A DNA stretch of 64,000 nucleotides, taken from NCBI RefSeq assembly GCF_021764745.1, contig NZ_JAETXX010000007.1, positions 1-64,000 on the forward strand, in the 5' to 3' direction. A model generated the notes under the pieces. The model was not told the DNA's origin, did no database searches, and was given only the letters and a program-made list of their open reading frames with translations. This DNA comes from Joostella atrarenae. Its GTDB lineage: Bacteria > Bacteroidota > Bacteroidia > Flavobacteriales > Flavobacteriaceae. A program made the translations under genes and the position numbers. Positions 63,321-64,000 of the stretch are shown piece after piece (position 1 is the first letter of the stretch; every line of letters begins with the position of its first letter).

Positions 63321-63393
63321 GCGAAAATAGCTCAGTTGGTAGAGCGCAACCTTGCCAAGGTTGAGGTCGCGGGTTCGAATCCCGTTTTTCGCT
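63321..63393 (+). tRNA. tRNA-Gly (anticodon GCC)
   Basis: A 73-nt cloverleaf: acceptor GCGAAAA with TTTTCGC, D-arm with AGTTGGTA, anticodon stem CAACC/GGTTG with loop TTGCCAA (anticodon GCC), T-arm with TTCGAAT, discriminator T. The CCA end is not encoded. A tRNA-Leu follows 82 bp later on the same transcript. Confidence 0.96.
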
Positions 63394-63475
63394 CAATAAA
63401 ATGAGCGAACAACAAAAGAAGTTATCAGAACAAATTCTGATTTTCAGAATCGTTTTCGTTCTTTAAAAATATTTC

Positions 63476-63561
63476 GCTCGAGTGGTGGAATTGGTAGACA
63501 CGCTGGACTTAAAATCCAGTGGGCAGTAATGTCCGTGCGGGTTCAAGTCCCGCCTCGAGTA
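63476..63561 (+). tRNA. tRNA-Leu (anticodon TAA)
   Basis: An 86-nt class II tRNA: acceptor GCTCGAG with CTCGAGT (one G-T pair), D-loop AATTGGTAGACA, anticodon stem CTGGA/TCCAG with loop CTTAAAA (anticodon TAA), a long variable arm (GGGCAGTAATGTCC), T-arm GCGGG TTCAAGT CCCGC and discriminator A. Confidence 0.95.
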
Positions 63562-63564
63562 CTT

Positions 63565-63601
63565 AAACCCTAGTAAATCTTACGATTTTCTAGGGTTTTT
63601 T
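63565..63601 (+). terminator. Terminator after the tRNAs
   Basis: Stem AAACCCTAG (63565-63573) and CTAGGGTTT (63590-63598) with a 16-nt A/T-rich loop, then a T run. It closes the two-tRNA transcript. Confidence 0.85.
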
Positions 63602-63756
63602 GCTTTTATAAACATTGGTTTACTGCCCCACCGCAAACCAAAAAGCAACATCAAGAATCTCAGGCGTAAGCCATAAGACAGATATCATAAGCTATTTTAG
63701 AAACTACACCTAAAAATAGCTCTCACAGGCAAGGAACTCGCAATAAGTTATAGCCA

Positions 63757-64000
63757 TTAACTCGCATTACCATATTCCTTCTGTACGCTATCCTGTAGAT
63801 TAACATACAGCAAAGGACTTTTAAACTCTGATCGTTGTAATATTTCAGATTGCTTTTCAACACTCAATCGTGTTTGACTCAATGCCTCCATATCAAAATG
63901 CAAAGCATACTTTCTGCGTGCATCATAAATAAGCCATTTTTTATTCGGATATCTACGCTTAAAATAATTCCCTATAAGCGGAATCATATTAAAATTAGAA
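63757..64000 (-). CDS. C-terminal part of a DUF4130-like protein, cut by the window edge
   Basis: The visible frame stays open to position 64000 (no in-frame stop between the ATG at 63987 and the edge), so the gene probably begins outside. IPLIGNYFKRRYPNKKWLIYD followed by RRKYALHFD matches the middle of DUF4130 proteins (putative DNA metabolism family TIGR03915). After about residue 45 the sequence no longer resembles the family's usual end (FxSxNIKERxN region missing), and a stop comes early. It may be truncated or divergent. Confidence 0.6.
   Translation of the reverse strand, partial: SNFNMIPLIGNYFKRRYPNKKWLIYDARRKYALHFDMEALSQTRLSVEKQSEILQRSEFKSPLLYVNLQDSVQKEYGNAS

Noticed and set aside
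63601-63756. Possible extra RNA gene or repeat after the tRNAs
   Set aside because: Only weak inverted repeats (such as TTGGTTT/AAACCAA) are visible; no cloverleaf or known motif.
1-64000. CRISPR arrays, insertion sequences, toxin-antitoxin or restriction genes
   Set aside because: No regular spaced repeats, transposases, terminal repeats or recognisable defence genes were found.

Overview
The window looks like chromosomal DNA of a marine-type flavobacterium (Bacteroidota, Flavobacteriaceae). Evidence: low GC content, promoters of the Bacteroidota form TTG-N18-21-TAnnTTTG rather than -35/-10, almost no Shine-Dalgarno sequences, a SusC/SusD pair behind an ECF sigma/FecR switch, a fused CcoN-CcoO cbb3 oxidase, tandem OmpH genes beside BamA, and a fused HPPK-deoxynucleoside kinase. 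I see no insertion sequence, prophage or CRISPR array.

Layout. 1-880 has no supported protein gene. It holds two tandem leftward stable-RNA promoters, probably for an rRNA operon just outside the window, and a structured flavobacterial RNA-like element. 880-2596 holds a 2TM protein, folA and convergent murI. 2693-10040 is an envelope cluster read leftward: CBS protein, nadK, DUF6089 protein, uppS, bamA, two OmpH genes, then a strong terminator. 10230-18781 reads rightward: pdxJ, an alpha/beta hydrolase, FadL-type porin plus SGNH lipoprotein, a small membrane protein, tig, clpP and clpX. 18885-27930 is a nutrient-uptake locus: ECF sigma, FecR, SusC, SusD, a dipeptide-epimerase-like enolase and a serine-hydrolase lipoprotein. 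Its enzymes suggest peptides or muropeptides rather than glycans. 27974-33321 holds a GH3-like protein, DUF2797, S21, a cold shock protein with a long leader, catalase and an ankyrin protein. 33324-44068 is a microaerobic respiration block: Crp/Fnr regulator, ccoI, ccoS (a 55-residue gene), ccoNO, ccoQ, ccoP, ccoG, ccoH, a TauE/SafE-like protein, and hemN. 44155-52728 is a glycosidase cluster (GH29, GH92, GH20, a TIM-barrel lipoprotein, a CBM9-like protein). 52879-63166 holds AsmA, a queuosine-precursor transporter, sppA, folK-dNK, an rRNA/tRNA methyltransferase and mutS. 63321-63561 holds tRNA-Gly(GCC) and tRNA-Leu(UAA). The right edge cuts a DUF4130-like gene.

How the parts work together. 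The strongest regulatory signal is in the respiration block. Three palindromes of the form TGAY-N4-RTCA lie upstream of ccoI, ccoS and hemN, each centred exactly 36.5 nt from the last G of a TAnnTTTG-like box. This places them near -41.5, the class II activator position, and predicts that the Crp/Fnr protein at 33324-34025 turns on cbb3 oxidase assembly and anaerobic haem synthesis. A second pattern is an AAAAGCTT upstream block with TTTGCAYCCGC at the -7 box, shared by the two left-edge promoters and the tRNA promoter. The sigma/FecR/SusCD/epimerase/hydrolase locus is the best candidate for a less-described system.
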